Positions 26,776-35,919 are shown, counted from the stretch's first letter. The stretch: 51,738 bases of DNA from Saprospiraceae bacterium (GCA_029251525.1 JAQXDE010000023.1:1-51738); one strand, 5' to 3'. Notes: generated from the letters alone by a model not told the origin. Numbers and translations: made by a program.

Positions 26776-27687
26776 ATGCAGAGACTTCTAATTTTTATGA
26801 TTGTATTTATTACTGGCTGCCATCAGTCGAGTGATGTACTTTATGAGGCTAAAGATTTTAAACTGAAAGGAAAAGGTGTTTTGTTGACTACTCGATTTAA
26901 TTCTTTTGAGGAGTTTAAAAAGGAAGTTCAAGTTGAATACTCTAAGGATGAAAAATCATGGGTTCGATTAACTCAAAATAGTAACAATCAAATAGTTTCT
27001 AGTATACTAAAATCAGGAGTCAAAGAATCTGATATTGTCGCAATTAGAGATGGTGGCCTTATTGGTAAAATTAAGCTAGTTTTGACAGCACCATACTTTG
27101 TAACTAATAGAAATGATATTTTGAGGGTTTATATGCTAACAAGAAGGAGGCATAGAATATTTGGGGGAGGAGATATTGCATTTTTTGATATTGCTAAAAC
27201 GATGATGAGGAATATTAATTCCGCAGATTTGAGGAATATCCCTGAGGAAGATCTTTCTGAGAAGGGATACATTAATACATTTAATCATGCTAATTCTCAA
27301 GCATTAATGACGGCAATTTTTTCAGAGCAATTAGCTGACTTTATTGCGGATACTCACGAACGTAGTAATATGCCTGAATTGATTACTGGAAAATTTACAG
27401 ACGTACAAATAGCAGATATTAAGAATGGCCCAGTGGATAATTATGTTGATATTATAAATAATGAATGGGGACAAGAACTAGGGAAATTATTAGGAAAAAA
27501 ATATCAAATTTCTCGGGAAACGGTATGGACACCTGAGTTACTAGTAAATTTTTTAAATGATCTACAAAGTTATTATAGTTGGGTTTTTCAGATAGGATTT
27601 GAACCATTTAAATCTAGTGATGATTTGATTATTAGGTTTTCCAAAAAAATAAATAAGGTGATGAAAAGTACAGAAGGATTGAGGTGA
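26776..27687 (+). CDS. Lipoprotein with a DUF6973-like C-terminal region, function unknown
   Basis: The ATG at 26776 gives a clean lipoprotein signal (MQRLLIFMIVFITGC); an upstream TTG at 26767 is less likely. The mature protein is about 285 residues. The middle part has GGGDIAFFDIAKTMMRNIN. The C-terminal half, NTFNHANSQALMTAIFSEQL, then FIADTHERSNMPELITG and VDNYVDIINNEWGQELGKLL, resembles the DUF6973 pattern (H-A near the start, A-H-E in the middle, a D-x-x-N-N-x-x-G ending). The histidines, glutamates and asparagines could form an active site, but this is only a resemblance. The gene follows GH28 by 12 bp, so it is probably co-transcribed with it. Its stop lies 3 bp from that of the convergent gene. 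Confidence 0.75.
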   Translation: MQRLLIFMIVFITGCHQSSDVLYEAKDFKLKGKGVLLTTRFNSFEEFKKEVQVEYSKDEKSWVRLTQNSNNQIVSSILKSGVKESDIVAIRDGGLIGKIKLVLTAPYFVTNRNDILRVYMLTRRRHRIFGGGDIAFFDIAKTMMRNINSADLRNIPEEDLSEKGYINTFNHANSQALMTAIFSEQLADFIADTHERSNMPELITGKFTDVQIADIKNGPVDNYVDIINNEWGQELGKLLGKKYQISRETVWTPELLVNFLNDLQSYYSWVFQIGFEPFKSSDDLIIRFSKKINKVMKSTEGLR

Positions 27688-27690
27688 TTT

Positions 27691-28935
27691 TTATTTTTTT
27701 ATTTTATTTAATCTAAACTTGTATTGAGGTAAAGCTTCTCCACCAATTTTATATGATGCTTGGATTTCTTTTGCTCCAGTTACTTGCCATGTCTCTAATT
27801 TTTCTAACCAATTTTCATCTATTTTTGCAGCTAGTAAGTTTGCATTTGTTAAGTTTGCTCCTTTCAAATTTGCACCAATAAGTACAGTTGTAATTAAATT
27901 AGCTCCTGTAAAATCCGCATTTTTTAAATTAGCTCGACTTAAATCAGTTTCTAATAAGTTTGAATTGGTCAAGTTCGCTTCATTTAAAAATACGTTACTC
28001 AAATTCGCCCAACGCAAATCTGCTCTAGATAAGTTAACCTTTCTTAGTTTCGAATTAGACATATTTGCACCATTTAAAAAGGCTCCTATTAATTCAGCTG
28101 CTTGAAATTCTGTCCACTGCATCTCTGCATTTTTAAGATTGATTCCGTTTAATGTTGCTTCACTTAAATTGACTTTTTGCAATGATGCTTTTTCTAAGGT
28201 AGCTTGATTCAAATTTGCACCAGTTAAATTAGCATGGTCTAATAAAGCTTCTCTCAAATCTACATGACTTAAATCCGCTCCTACTAAATTAGCATTGCTT
28301 AAATCCGCTCCAAAAAAAGAATTCTTTAATTTTAAGTAATTAAAAGAGCTAGAATCGATTTTCATTTTTGTTAAAGACAATAATAGTTGACCTCGCTCTG
28401 GGCTCCATTTTTTTTTAGAAAACTTTTCTCCTTTAAAATATCGATAGGGTTCAAATGAATAATTTAAGGTGGTAATCCGCTCTATTGTTTCCTCACTCAA
28501 TATTCGTTTTGGATTACTGTTTAGTTCGTTTTGGATTTTGTCAAGTAGGTTATTTATCAAAATTAGCGAATTGCTTTTGCGAGTACTAGCTTCCAATTCA
28601 AATTGCTTTGCTAATTTGCTATTTAGCTGTTCCTTTTGGATCTTAAAAAATTTATTTTGTTGGAAAAATAAAAAACTACTGGCAAATCCTCCTAGAAGAA
28701 TAAGCGATAAAGTTGATATAGAACGAACGGTTTTTTTTTTGAAAGTACTAGAGTTGGCTGTTTTATTCCAAACGTGAACGATTAAAAATCCCAATAAAAC
28801 AATTGTTAAACAAGCAATGAATCCGAGTGAAAAAGAAAATTTATTTTCTAAAGCAGGGAGGCGAAGAAACCCTAATATCCAGCCTAGGATAGCACCTAAT
28901 CCGATGCTAATAAGAAGATTTATCTTTTCTTTCAT
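27691..28935 (-). CDS. Membrane-anchored pentapeptide-repeat protein
   Basis: The ATG at 28935 (MKEKINLLISIGLGAILGWI) is preferred to a TTG 87 bp upstream because it opens directly into the first membrane helix. The 414-residue product has three N-terminal hydrophobic segments (to about residue 100), a polar, probably helical linker (about 100-190), and then more than 25 pentapeptide repeats of the A(D/N)LXX type: ANLVGADLSHVDLREALLDH, ADLRWANLSN, ANLKNADFTGANL and so on, to about residue 380. These fold as a right-handed quadrilateral helix. The family has no single function; some members bind DNA gyrase, but membrane-anchored ones are poorly understood. Which side of the membrane the helix faces is uncertain. 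Confidence 0.88.
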   Translation of the reverse strand: MKEKINLLISIGLGAILGWILGFLRLPALENKFSFSLGFIACLTIVLLGFLIVHVWNKTANSSTFKKKTVRSISTLSLILLGGFASSFLFFQQNKFFKIQKEQLNSKLAKQFELEASTRKSNSLILINNLLDKIQNELNSNPKRILSEETIERITTLNYSFEPYRYFKGEKFSKKKWSPERGQLLLSLTKMKIDSSSFNYLKLKNSFFGADLSNANLVGADLSHVDLREALLDHANLTGANLNQATLEKASLQKVNLSEATLNGINLKNAEMQWTEFQAAELIGAFLNGANMSNSKLRKVNLSRADLRWANLSNVFLNEANLTNSNLLETDLSRANLKNADFTGANLITTVLIGANLKGANLTNANLLAAKIDENWLEKLETWQVTGAKEIQASYKIGGEALPQYKFRLNKIKK

Positions 28936-29263
28936 TTTTCGATACTGATTTTCCTTTGGGAAATGATGTAGTGAATTTAAAATGATAAAGTTAGGTGAAA
29001 ATGCGGAATAAATTGAAAGCAATAAAATAAAAAAAGTAGAGGAGTATTATTTTGGAGAAAATCTAGATTAGATTTTTTCAGAAGGCGAAGTATAGTTTAA
29101 ACTTTTATGAGGAATTGAAAAGTAATGAACTAACTATTTTAATTATTTTTAATTTCCCAAAGAGTTTAAATTTTTAATAGTGTTGGTGTTGCTGTTTTTA
29201 TTGTGTTCTCTTAATTTGTTTTCTATAGAGTAAATAAAACGTATAATGATTTTATTTTCGAGT

Positions 29264-29791
29264 CTATAAATTTGTCTTCAACCCTTGTAAAATAATAAGG
29301 GTTATTGTTACTCCAAAGACTAATGTTTCTATAAAGAAAATACGACTTGCTAAAACTAAATTTCTGATAGAATCAATTTGTGTTGAAAATGAATCAAATG
29401 CTAAATCAGGAAATACCCAAAATAAGATTACATTAAAAATAGCTAGGGTACCTGCAATTGCAATAGTCACAAACAAACCAAATTGAAGGCTACTCATGAA
29501 ATTATAATTATTTTGTTTATCAGTATCTAATGCGTCTATTCCATATCGCAGTACTCCAAATAAAGCAATGAATTTTAGGCATTTCAAAGCTATTGGACTG
29601 CCAACCATTAGTTGACCCATAATTAAAAACATAGCAATTCCTGCTCCACCTAATATTCCAAATAAGACAGCTTCATTGGTTATACTGAATTTCTTAGTAA
29701 TCAATTTATTATCCGTGTTTATGGTTCTGAGATGCTTATATTGATTTTGTTCAATATCAAAGGTGCGAGAATTTTTATTTGTTTGCATCAT
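29264..29791 (-). CDS. Small integral membrane protein, unassigned
   Basis: The product is 175 residues with a hydrophilic N-terminus of about 35 residues and then four predicted helices: AVLFGILGGAGIAMFLIMGQ, LKCLKFIALFGVLRYGI, FGLFVTIAIAGTLAIFNVIL and ASRIFFIETLVFGVTITLII. No catalytic motif is seen. The layout is loosely like DUF4199 proteins, but I would not assign it. The gene begins MM; either ATG (29791 or 29788) could be used. Two short palindromes lie just upstream. Confidence 0.7.
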   Translation of the reverse strand: MMQTNKNSRTFDIEQNQYKHLRTINTDNKLITKKFSITNEAVLFGILGGAGIAMFLIMGQLMVGSPIALKCLKFIALFGVLRYGIDALDTDKQNNYNFMSSLQFGLFVTIAIAGTLAIFNVILFWVFPDLAFDSFSTQIDSIRNLVLASRIFFIETLVFGVTITLIILQGLKTNL

Positions 29792-30397
29792 TTTTAGAGT
29801 TTTTTTATTAACAAAGTTGTTATTACATTAACCTTGTTAATGATTTTAGTGAACCTATTTGAAGTAGTGGATACAGATTTTATTTTTTTGATTACCTACA
29901 TTGTTTATGATCTGAAAATTTACCCTAAGACATAATCATTAAAATAATTAACCCTTGAAATCATAGTAAAATTATTATTTTTTCATCGAAGTAAAAGTGA
30001 TGGAAATCACATTTGGTATTGATTTTTGTCAAGTTTAGATTGGTTATCAGAAATATGATATTTGCTATAATTTCTCCTTTTGATAATTTGGCTTTGCGCA
30101 AAAAATCAAATTTGAAAGGATATATCTATTCGAGCAGCCATAATTTGATACTAAATTCACCTCTGATTAATATAATATCAATTATTTTTGAGGAGCAACG
30201 ATGACTAGGTATAGTTGCTATTCTATTTTTGATACAATTAATGTCTGGTAGTAACACAAGAAGGGGACTTAATGAAAACTTTTAATTTTCTTGTCAATTG
30301 TATAAGTACAAATTCCTATCCAAGTTTTAAGAACAACCTTGAGTTTTAAGATTAATGTTTACCTTGGTTATAAATGATTTAAAAAATAAATAAAACG
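29792..30397. other. 606 bp spacer between divergent genes
   Basis: Apart from the palindromes near 29809-29842 nothing could be identified. A 63-codon plus-strand frame at 30013 has no recognisable composition and no supporting context. Confidence 0.4.
29809..29842. promoter_or_regulatory. Two adjacent short palindromes upstream of the small membrane protein gene
   Basis: TAACAA-AG-TTGTTA (29809-29822) is followed three bases later by CATTAAC-CTT-GTTAATG (29826-29842), both perfect. They sit 18-51 bases upstream of the minus-strand start at 29791, where an operator would be expected. No regulator gene is nearby. Confidence 0.3.
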
Positions 30398-31627
30398 ATG
30401 AAGCAAATAATCTTCTTTTTTAGTATCTCAATTCTAATATTTTCAAGTTGTAAATCTTATCAAGCCAAAACCTACGATTTCCCAAAACCTGTAGACACGA
30501 CAGATAAACCTATTGAACGTCAAACTAAAAAACAATATTCATTTCCTCAGCAGGGCGTGTATGCTGATAATTTATTTGATGGTGCACGTTTGAATGATTT
30601 TAAGTTTATCCAAGAAGATTTATATCAAGCGACTATTTCTCCAGAAAATTTTCCAATAAACCATAGTGCGTATTATGCATTTCGAGTTTGGTCTGATTCA
30701 CCAAAAACTATTCAAGTAGAATTAAATTATACACATCATGCACACCGTTATCCTCCCAAAATTAGCAGAGATGGAAAAAATTGGGAAGCCTTAGATTCTA
30801 ATTTAATTCAGTTGTCAACAGACAGTATAAATGTATTTTTAACCCTAGCAACTAACTCCGATACATTATGGGTTGCGGCTCAAGAAATCCAAAATTCTAC
30901 TCATGTAAAACAATGGTGTGAGGAAAAATCTCAACATGAAAATGTATTGTTGTCAAGTATTGGGAAAAGTAAAATGGGAAAAGATTTATTATTTTTAGAC
31001 ATACATAATGCCGATGTTAAAAAGAAAGATGTGATTGTGATTTTGGCTCGTCAACATCCTCCTGAGGTAACGGGATATTTTGCAATGCAAGCATTTATAG
31101 ATGAGATCTTAAAGGATCAACCATTGTCAAATGATTTTAGAAAAAAATATCGGTTGTTAGTATTTCCATTAATGAATCCAGATGGAGTAGACCTTGGGCA
31201 TTGGCGACACAACGCTGGAGGGGTAGACCTTAATCGAGATTGGGCATATTATCATCAACCTGAAAATCGACATATTGCCAATTTTATTGTAAAAACGGTC
31301 AAGCAAAATAAATCAGATGTTATTTTAGGATTGGATTTTCATTCTACTTTTTGGGATGTGTATTATACTAACCGAGAAATTCCAGAACATATTCCTTATT
31401 TTAAAGAATATTGGTTAGGTGGGATTAGTCAATCATTAGGTGAAGAAACAAATGAAAGACCCTCCAACTTAGGAGGCCCCGTTTCCAAAAATTGGATTTT
31501 TACTCAGTTTAATGCATTAGGGATTACTTATGAAATTGGTGATTCCACACCACGAGATTTTATAAAAGAAAAAGGAAAAGTATCTGCAACAGAGATGATG
31601 CAATTATTAATCTTTAAAGGGAAATAA
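30398..31627 (+). CDS. M14-type zinc carboxypeptidase lipoprotein, copy 1
   Basis: The 409-residue product has a lipoprotein signal (MKQIIFFFSISILIFSSC). A beta-rich N-terminal domain (about residues 50-170, with FDGARLNDF and ISRDGKNWEAL) precedes the peptidase. The zinc ligands are in ILARQHPPEVTG (H220, E223) and GLDFHSTFW (H315), with substrate-binding VDLNRDWAYY and the catalytic glutamate in ITYEIGDSTP (E379). All the M14 essentials are therefore present. The domain order resembles cytosolic-carboxypeptidase-like M14 enzymes that carry an N-terminal beta domain. It should trim C-terminal residues from peptides at the cell envelope. It forms an apparent operon with its paralogue and an amidohydrolase. 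Confidence 0.88.
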   Translation: MKQIIFFFSISILIFSSCKSYQAKTYDFPKPVDTTDKPIERQTKKQYSFPQQGVYADNLFDGARLNDFKFIQEDLYQATISPENFPINHSAYYAFRVWSDSPKTIQVELNYTHHAHRYPPKISRDGKNWEALDSNLIQLSTDSINVFLTLATNSDTLWVAAQEIQNSTHVKQWCEEKSQHENVLLSSIGKSKMGKDLLFLDIHNADVKKKDVIVILARQHPPEVTGYFAMQAFIDEILKDQPLSNDFRKKYRLLVFPLMNPDGVDLGHWRHNAGGVDLNRDWAYYHQPENRHIANFIVKTVKQNKSDVILGLDFHSTFWDVYYTNREIPEHIPYFKEYWLGGISQSLGEETNERPSNLGGPVSKNWIFTQFNALGITYEIGDSTPRDFIKEKGKVSATEMMQLLIFKGK

Positions 31628-31681
31628 CTATTTGTATTGTGAACAAAATCATTTTCCATAAAATTGAAATCCTATAAAATA

Positions 31682-32848
31682 ATGAGCAACCTTAAATCAT
31701 TTATTTTCCTAATCATTCTGATTAATCTTTTCGCTTGCGAGCAAAATAATGAAAATGTCTATACTATTGATGACGTAACATTTGATGCGGCCTTCCCTGG
31801 AGCCAGACTTAACAAAATTGAGAAACGAGAGAAAGACAGTTATATCGCATTTATCAAACCTGCTTTTGAACCTGTTAATAAAAGCCCTTGGTTTGCTTTT
31901 GGAATTGAATCTCAGGTGGAAAAGGAAATAGAGATCACTCTAAATTATGGAGCGTACAAACATCGTTACATTCCTAAAATAAGTAGCGACAAAAAGTCGT
32001 GGGAAAAAATGGACCAGTCAAAAATTGAAATTGATACAGCGAGCGGAGAAGCAACGTTGACTTTAAAAATTTCTCCTAATAAAATTTATGTAGCAGCACA
32101 AGAAGTTATTTCTTCTCACGACACTTATGAATGGATGGATAATTTATTAGCATCACATCCAGAAGTAAAAAAAATAGTAGCAGGGAAAACGGTGCAAAAT
32201 AAAGACAACTATGTACTTTCATTGGAAAAAGAAAATGTAAATAATTCTATCGTTTTAATTGCAAGGCAGCATCCACCTGAAATTCCAGGAGGAACAATTG
32301 CGTTCAAACATTTTTATACAGAATTATTGGGAGATACTGAAAGAGCAAAATTATTTAGAAAGCAGTTTAATATTTATACCTTTCCATTACTCAATCCAGA
32401 TGGTGCGGATTTAGGAAATTGGCGACACAATGCCAATGGAAATGATTTGAATAGAGACTGGATAGATTTTTCCCAACCAGAAACTCAAACAGTTAGGACT
32501 TTTATTAATAATAAAGTTGAAGCTGGAAAAAAAATCCAATTTGCATTGGATTTCCATACGTCTTATAGTGGCCCTTATCTGTTGGTTTTAGACTCAATTA
32601 ATGTAGAGAAATCAAATGGGATAATTCCAAATTGGATTGATGGAATTGAATCCAATTCTGAATTTAGAGTAGAGGCTAGACCACGTAGTCAAGATTTACC
32701 ATATTGTTATAATTGGTTTTATAATACTTTTAATTCTGAAGCTGTCACTTTCGAAGAGGGTGATGAAATAGATAGAGAAATCATTGTTCAACGAGCAAAG
32801 GTGTATGCACAAGAATTAATGAAAACGATGACTTCCATGGAATATTAA
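31682..32848 (+). CDS. M14-type zinc carboxypeptidase lipoprotein, copy 2
   Basis: The ATG at 31682 gives a lipoprotein signal (MSNLKSFIFLIILINLFAC); a TTG 18 bp upstream is less likely. The 388-residue product is a paralogue of the preceding gene, sharing FPGARLNKI, IARQHPPEIPGG (H197, E200), FPLLNPDGADLGNWRHNANG, NDLNRDWIDFSQPET and ALDFHTSYSG (H292), plus VTFEEGDEIDR near the end with the catalytic glutamate. Differences in the substrate pocket between the copies suggest different specificities. The gap to the previous gene is 54 bp. Confidence 0.87.
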   Translation: MSNLKSFIFLIILINLFACEQNNENVYTIDDVTFDAAFPGARLNKIEKREKDSYIAFIKPAFEPVNKSPWFAFGIESQVEKEIEITLNYGAYKHRYIPKISSDKKSWEKMDQSKIEIDTASGEATLTLKISPNKIYVAAQEVISSHDTYEWMDNLLASHPEVKKIVAGKTVQNKDNYVLSLEKENVNNSIVLIARQHPPEIPGGTIAFKHFYTELLGDTERAKLFRKQFNIYTFPLLNPDGADLGNWRHNANGNDLNRDWIDFSQPETQTVRTFINNKVEAGKKIQFALDFHTSYSGPYLLVLDSINVEKSNGIIPNWIDGIESNSEFRVEARPRSQDLPYCYNWFYNTFNSEAVTFEEGDEIDREIIVQRAKVYAQELMKTMTSMEY

Positions 32849-32914
32849 TAATGTCCATTTTAAATTAACAAAGTGCCCTTTTTTATAAAAATGATATTCA
32901 AACAATAAATCAAA

Positions 32915-34474
32915 ATGCACAACTTTTCTAGGTTTATTATCATTTCATCATTCTTCCTAACGTTATTTTTTGGTTGCCAATCAGAACCAATAGTTGTGGA
33001 TATTCTGATTCAAAACGGAACAATTTATAATGGTGTCGATACTAATTCCCAAAAAGTATCTATTGGAATTTTGGTAGATAAAATTGTTTTTATCGGAAAT
33101 GAAAAAGGGAAATTAATTGAAGCCAAAAAGACGATTGATGCAGCTGGATTAATTGTATGTCCAGGATTTATTGATCCACATACTCATTCAGATCGAGAAT
33201 TAAAGATTCCAGAAAAATCTCATAATTTACCTTTTCTGATGCAAGGTGTCACAACGGTGGTAGCAGGGAATGATGGAAATAGTTTTTTTCCAACAAAAGA
33301 TTTTAAAGCACTTTATGAAAAACACGGAATAGGAACCAATGCTGTTTTATTGGCAGGACATGGAACTATTCGGAAGTTGGTAGTTGGACGAACAAATAGA
33401 AAAGCAACAGAGGAAGAGATGAAAAACATGGAATCTTTAGTTCAAAAAGAAATGGACGCAGGTGCATTTGGATTAACAACTGGTTTATTTTATGCACCGG
33501 GAAGTTATGGTGATACAGATGAAATAATTGCACTTGCTAAAGTTGTGGCAAAAAATAATGGGATTTATGATTCACATATTAGAGATGAAGGATCTTATTC
33601 CATAGGATTAAAAGGCGCAATTGAAGAAGCAATAGAAATAGGCCGACAAGCAAAATTACCGATCCATATTGCACACATAAAATGTTTAGGAGTTGATGTT
33701 TGGAATCAAAGCAAAGACATTATTGAACTGATAGAAGAAGCAAGAAAAGAAGGAATAGATGTGACTGCCGATCAATATCCTTATGATGCTTCAGCAACTG
33801 GATTGCAGGCTGCAACAGTACCTCGTTGGGCGGAGAGTGGAGGAAAGGATTCTTTATTTTTGCGATACAATCAAGCTCAACTTAGAGATAAAATATTAAA
33901 AGAAACGAAAGAGAATATTACTCGTCGAGGTGGTCCAGATAAGTTATTATTTGTTCAAACTGATGACTCAATGTATGTGGGAAAAAACTTGAAGGAAGTA
34001 GCTCAAATACTTCAACTTCCAGCTGAAGCTGCTGTCTATACAGTACTAAAAGATAGAGGCGTTCGAGTTGCATCATTTAATATGACTCAAAATGATATTT
34101 ATAATTTTATGAAACAACCTTGGGTAGTAACTGGCTCCGATGGCAATTCGGGACACCCTCGGAAGTATGGTTCTTTTCCTAGAAAATACCATAAATATGT
34201 TCAGCAAGAAAAAGTAATCAGTCTTCCAGTTTTCATAAATGGAAGTACTTCAAAAACTGCAGAGATATTAAAAATTCCAAATAGAGGAAAACTTCAAGAA
34301 GGATATATAGCTGATGTGATAATTTTTAATCCAAAGACATTTAAGGATATAGCTGATTATACAAATGCTTTTGAAAATGCAACTGGGTTAGAATTTAGTA
34401 TAATCAATGGGAAACTTTCGGTGGAGGATGGAAAATTTACGGATCAATTGAATGGGAGAGTCTTAACCAAATAA
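32915..34474 (+). CDS. D-aminoacylase-like amidohydrolase lipoprotein
   Basis: The 519-residue product is an amidohydrolase-superfamily TIM barrel. A lipoprotein signal (MHNFSRFIIISSFFLTLFFGC) is followed by the small beta domain (VDILIQNGTIYNG), the metal motif PGFIDPHTHSDREL (H89, H91), LMQGVTTVVAGNDG, then GLTTGLFYAPGSYGDTDEI, LPIHIAHIKCLGVD, DVTADQYPYDASATGL and VVTGSDGNSGHPRKYG. This set matches N-acyl-D-amino-acid deacylases and related D-aminoacylases. It would release a free amino acid from an N-acyl-D-amino acid or a dipeptide containing one. It sits 66 bp after two envelope carboxypeptidases, so it may process their products. Substrate chirality is inferred from the family. Confidence 0.88.
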   Translation: MHNFSRFIIISSFFLTLFFGCQSEPIVVDILIQNGTIYNGVDTNSQKVSIGILVDKIVFIGNEKGKLIEAKKTIDAAGLIVCPGFIDPHTHSDRELKIPEKSHNLPFLMQGVTTVVAGNDGNSFFPTKDFKALYEKHGIGTNAVLLAGHGTIRKLVVGRTNRKATEEEMKNMESLVQKEMDAGAFGLTTGLFYAPGSYGDTDEIIALAKVVAKNNGIYDSHIRDEGSYSIGLKGAIEEAIEIGRQAKLPIHIAHIKCLGVDVWNQSKDIIELIEEARKEGIDVTADQYPYDASATGLQAATVPRWAESGGKDSLFLRYNQAQLRDKILKETKENITRRGGPDKLLFVQTDDSMYVGKNLKEVAQILQLPAEAAVYTVLKDRGVRVASFNMTQNDIYNFMKQPWVVTGSDGNSGHPRKYGSFPRKYHKYVQQEKVISLPVFINGSTSKTAEILKIPNRGKLQEGYIADVIIFNPKTFKDIADYTNAFENATGLEFSIINGKLSVEDGKFTDQLNGRVLTK

Positions 34475-35028
34475 TGGAATTCTTATTCATTAGATGTGCA
34501 TCATTTTCCAATACAGGAAATCGTTATTGGTAATAAGTTATTGATAGTTAAACTATTATGTATTGGTTTTATTAAAGAGGTACAAGAAATGTACAATTTG
34601 TATTTTGATTTAATCTAGCTAGATTTCCCTTCTAATAAAATGATCACTTCTCTAAGTTATTCACAAGTGCAAGTCAAATTATCGGCATAGATCATTCCGT
34701 CACAAATCGTTCCTTCCAATCCTTCTGCTCTTCGCTTAAATAAAATTCCTTTGCCCTAACAATCTACCTGATTGGGATTATTTAAATGTCATGAAATTAA
34801 ACAAATCCATTCCTATGCAAAAGATTATTTGAAAGTTGGTTTCCTGATTTATCAAGCTATCAAAAAATTAGTAAACGATTGAATCAACTTCCCAAATATT
34901 AAATGTTGACACATTTATTTTAATCAGCTGGTCGAACTCACATGAGTATTAATCGAAAATAGACTCAATTAATCTTGAAATACTTTCTAAGTTATTAAAT
35001 TAGCAATGAAACCAATTTAATTTTATAA
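34475..35028. other. 554 bp spacer before the export locus
   Basis: No complete gene is visible. A minus-strand frame at 34657-34755 encodes GLEGTICDGMIYADNLTCTC-E followed by a stop, and another frame of the same DNA encodes AKEFYLSEEQKDWKERFVTE. This patch is richer in G and C than its surroundings, so it may be the decayed 3' end of a secreted-protein gene. The promoter of the export operon should lie in this region, but no consensus was seen. Confidence 0.4.
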
Positions 35029-35919
35029 ATGAATATTTCAATACAAGGTCTTCATAAAAAATACTCTAACGGGAATCAAGCTTTAAAAGATGTTAACCTT
35101 GAAATCAAAGAAGGGATGTTTGGTCTTTTGGGACCCAATGGTGCAGGAAAGTCAAGCTTGATTCGAATTCTGGTTAGTTTGATGAAACCAAGTAGCGGGC
35201 AAGTAATTGTCAATGGAAAAGATGCGGCTAAAAACAGAGCGTATGTTAGAGGGATGTTAGGATACTTACCACAAGATTTTAGCTTTTTTTCAAACCTTAA
35301 AACTTATGAATTTTTGGATTATGCTGCGCGATTGGCAGGAATGAGCAGTAGGAAAAAACGTAACGAGGCGGTAGACAGATTATTAGAAGATGTTGGTCTT
35401 TTTGATGTGCGTAGTCGTAAAGCTAGCAAACTATCAGGTGGAATGAAACGGAGGCTAGGTATTGCACAGGCGCTCATTAATGAACCCCAAATTATTATTG
35501 TTGATGAACCCACTACAGGTCTAGACCCAGAAGAGCGGATTCGTTTCCGTAACCTTCTAGCTCGATTAGGTTCGAAGGATGTAAGCATCATCCTGAGTAC
35601 GCACATCGTTGCAGATATCTCTAGTATATGTGAACATATGGCTCTTTTGAATAAAGGAGAAATTGCTTTTTCTGGTTCACCTGAAGAACTGATCCGACAA
35701 GCGCAGGGGCATGTCTGGTCTATCTATGCAACTGAAAAAGAATATTTAGAAATAAATCAAAAGTATGAAGTAGTGGCCACCGTTATGATGAATGATGGTT
35801 GGAAAATTACTGTAGTTGCTGATGAAGTCATTGGATATAAAGCTGAGCCTGTTCATCCAAATTTGGAACATGCTTATGTTTATTTTGTAGAGCACACTTT
35901 AAAAAAGGTTCAGAGATAG
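35029..35919 (+). CDS. ABC transporter ATP-binding protein
   Basis: The 296-residue ATPase couples ATP hydrolysis to an ABC-2-type permease. It has Walker A GPNGAGKSS (35-43, K41), Q-loop YLPQDF, signature LSGGMKRRLG (135-144), Walker B IIIVDEPTTGLDP (E160) and the switch histidine in STHIV (H192). The C-terminal about 75 residues form an accessory domain. The likely partner is the permease fusion 99 bp downstream. The whole protein, including the C-terminal domain, resembles the ATPase domain fused to the RND permease at 45283 (for example, both have MFGLLGPNGAGKS, GYLPQ and ERIRFRNLL), so the two are paralogues. Confidence 0.95.
   Translation: MNISIQGLHKKYSNGNQALKDVNLEIKEGMFGLLGPNGAGKSSLIRILVSLMKPSSGQVIVNGKDAAKNRAYVRGMLGYLPQDFSFFSNLKTYEFLDYAARLAGMSSRKKRNEAVDRLLEDVGLFDVRSRKASKLSGGMKRRLGIAQALINEPQIIIVDEPTTGLDPEERIRFRNLLARLGSKDVSIILSTHIVADISSICEHMALLNKGEIAFSGSPEELIRQAQGHVWSIYATEKEYLEINQKYEVVATVMMNDGWKITVVADEVIGYKAEPVHPNLEHAYVYFVEHTLKKVQR

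Noticed and set aside
28936-29022. TTG-initiated extension of the pentapeptide-repeat gene
   Set aside because: It would put 29 polar residues before the first membrane helix, and the ATG at 28935 is a better start.
30013-30204. 63-codon plus-strand frame upstream of the first M14 gene
   Set aside because: It looks random and has no family resemblance.
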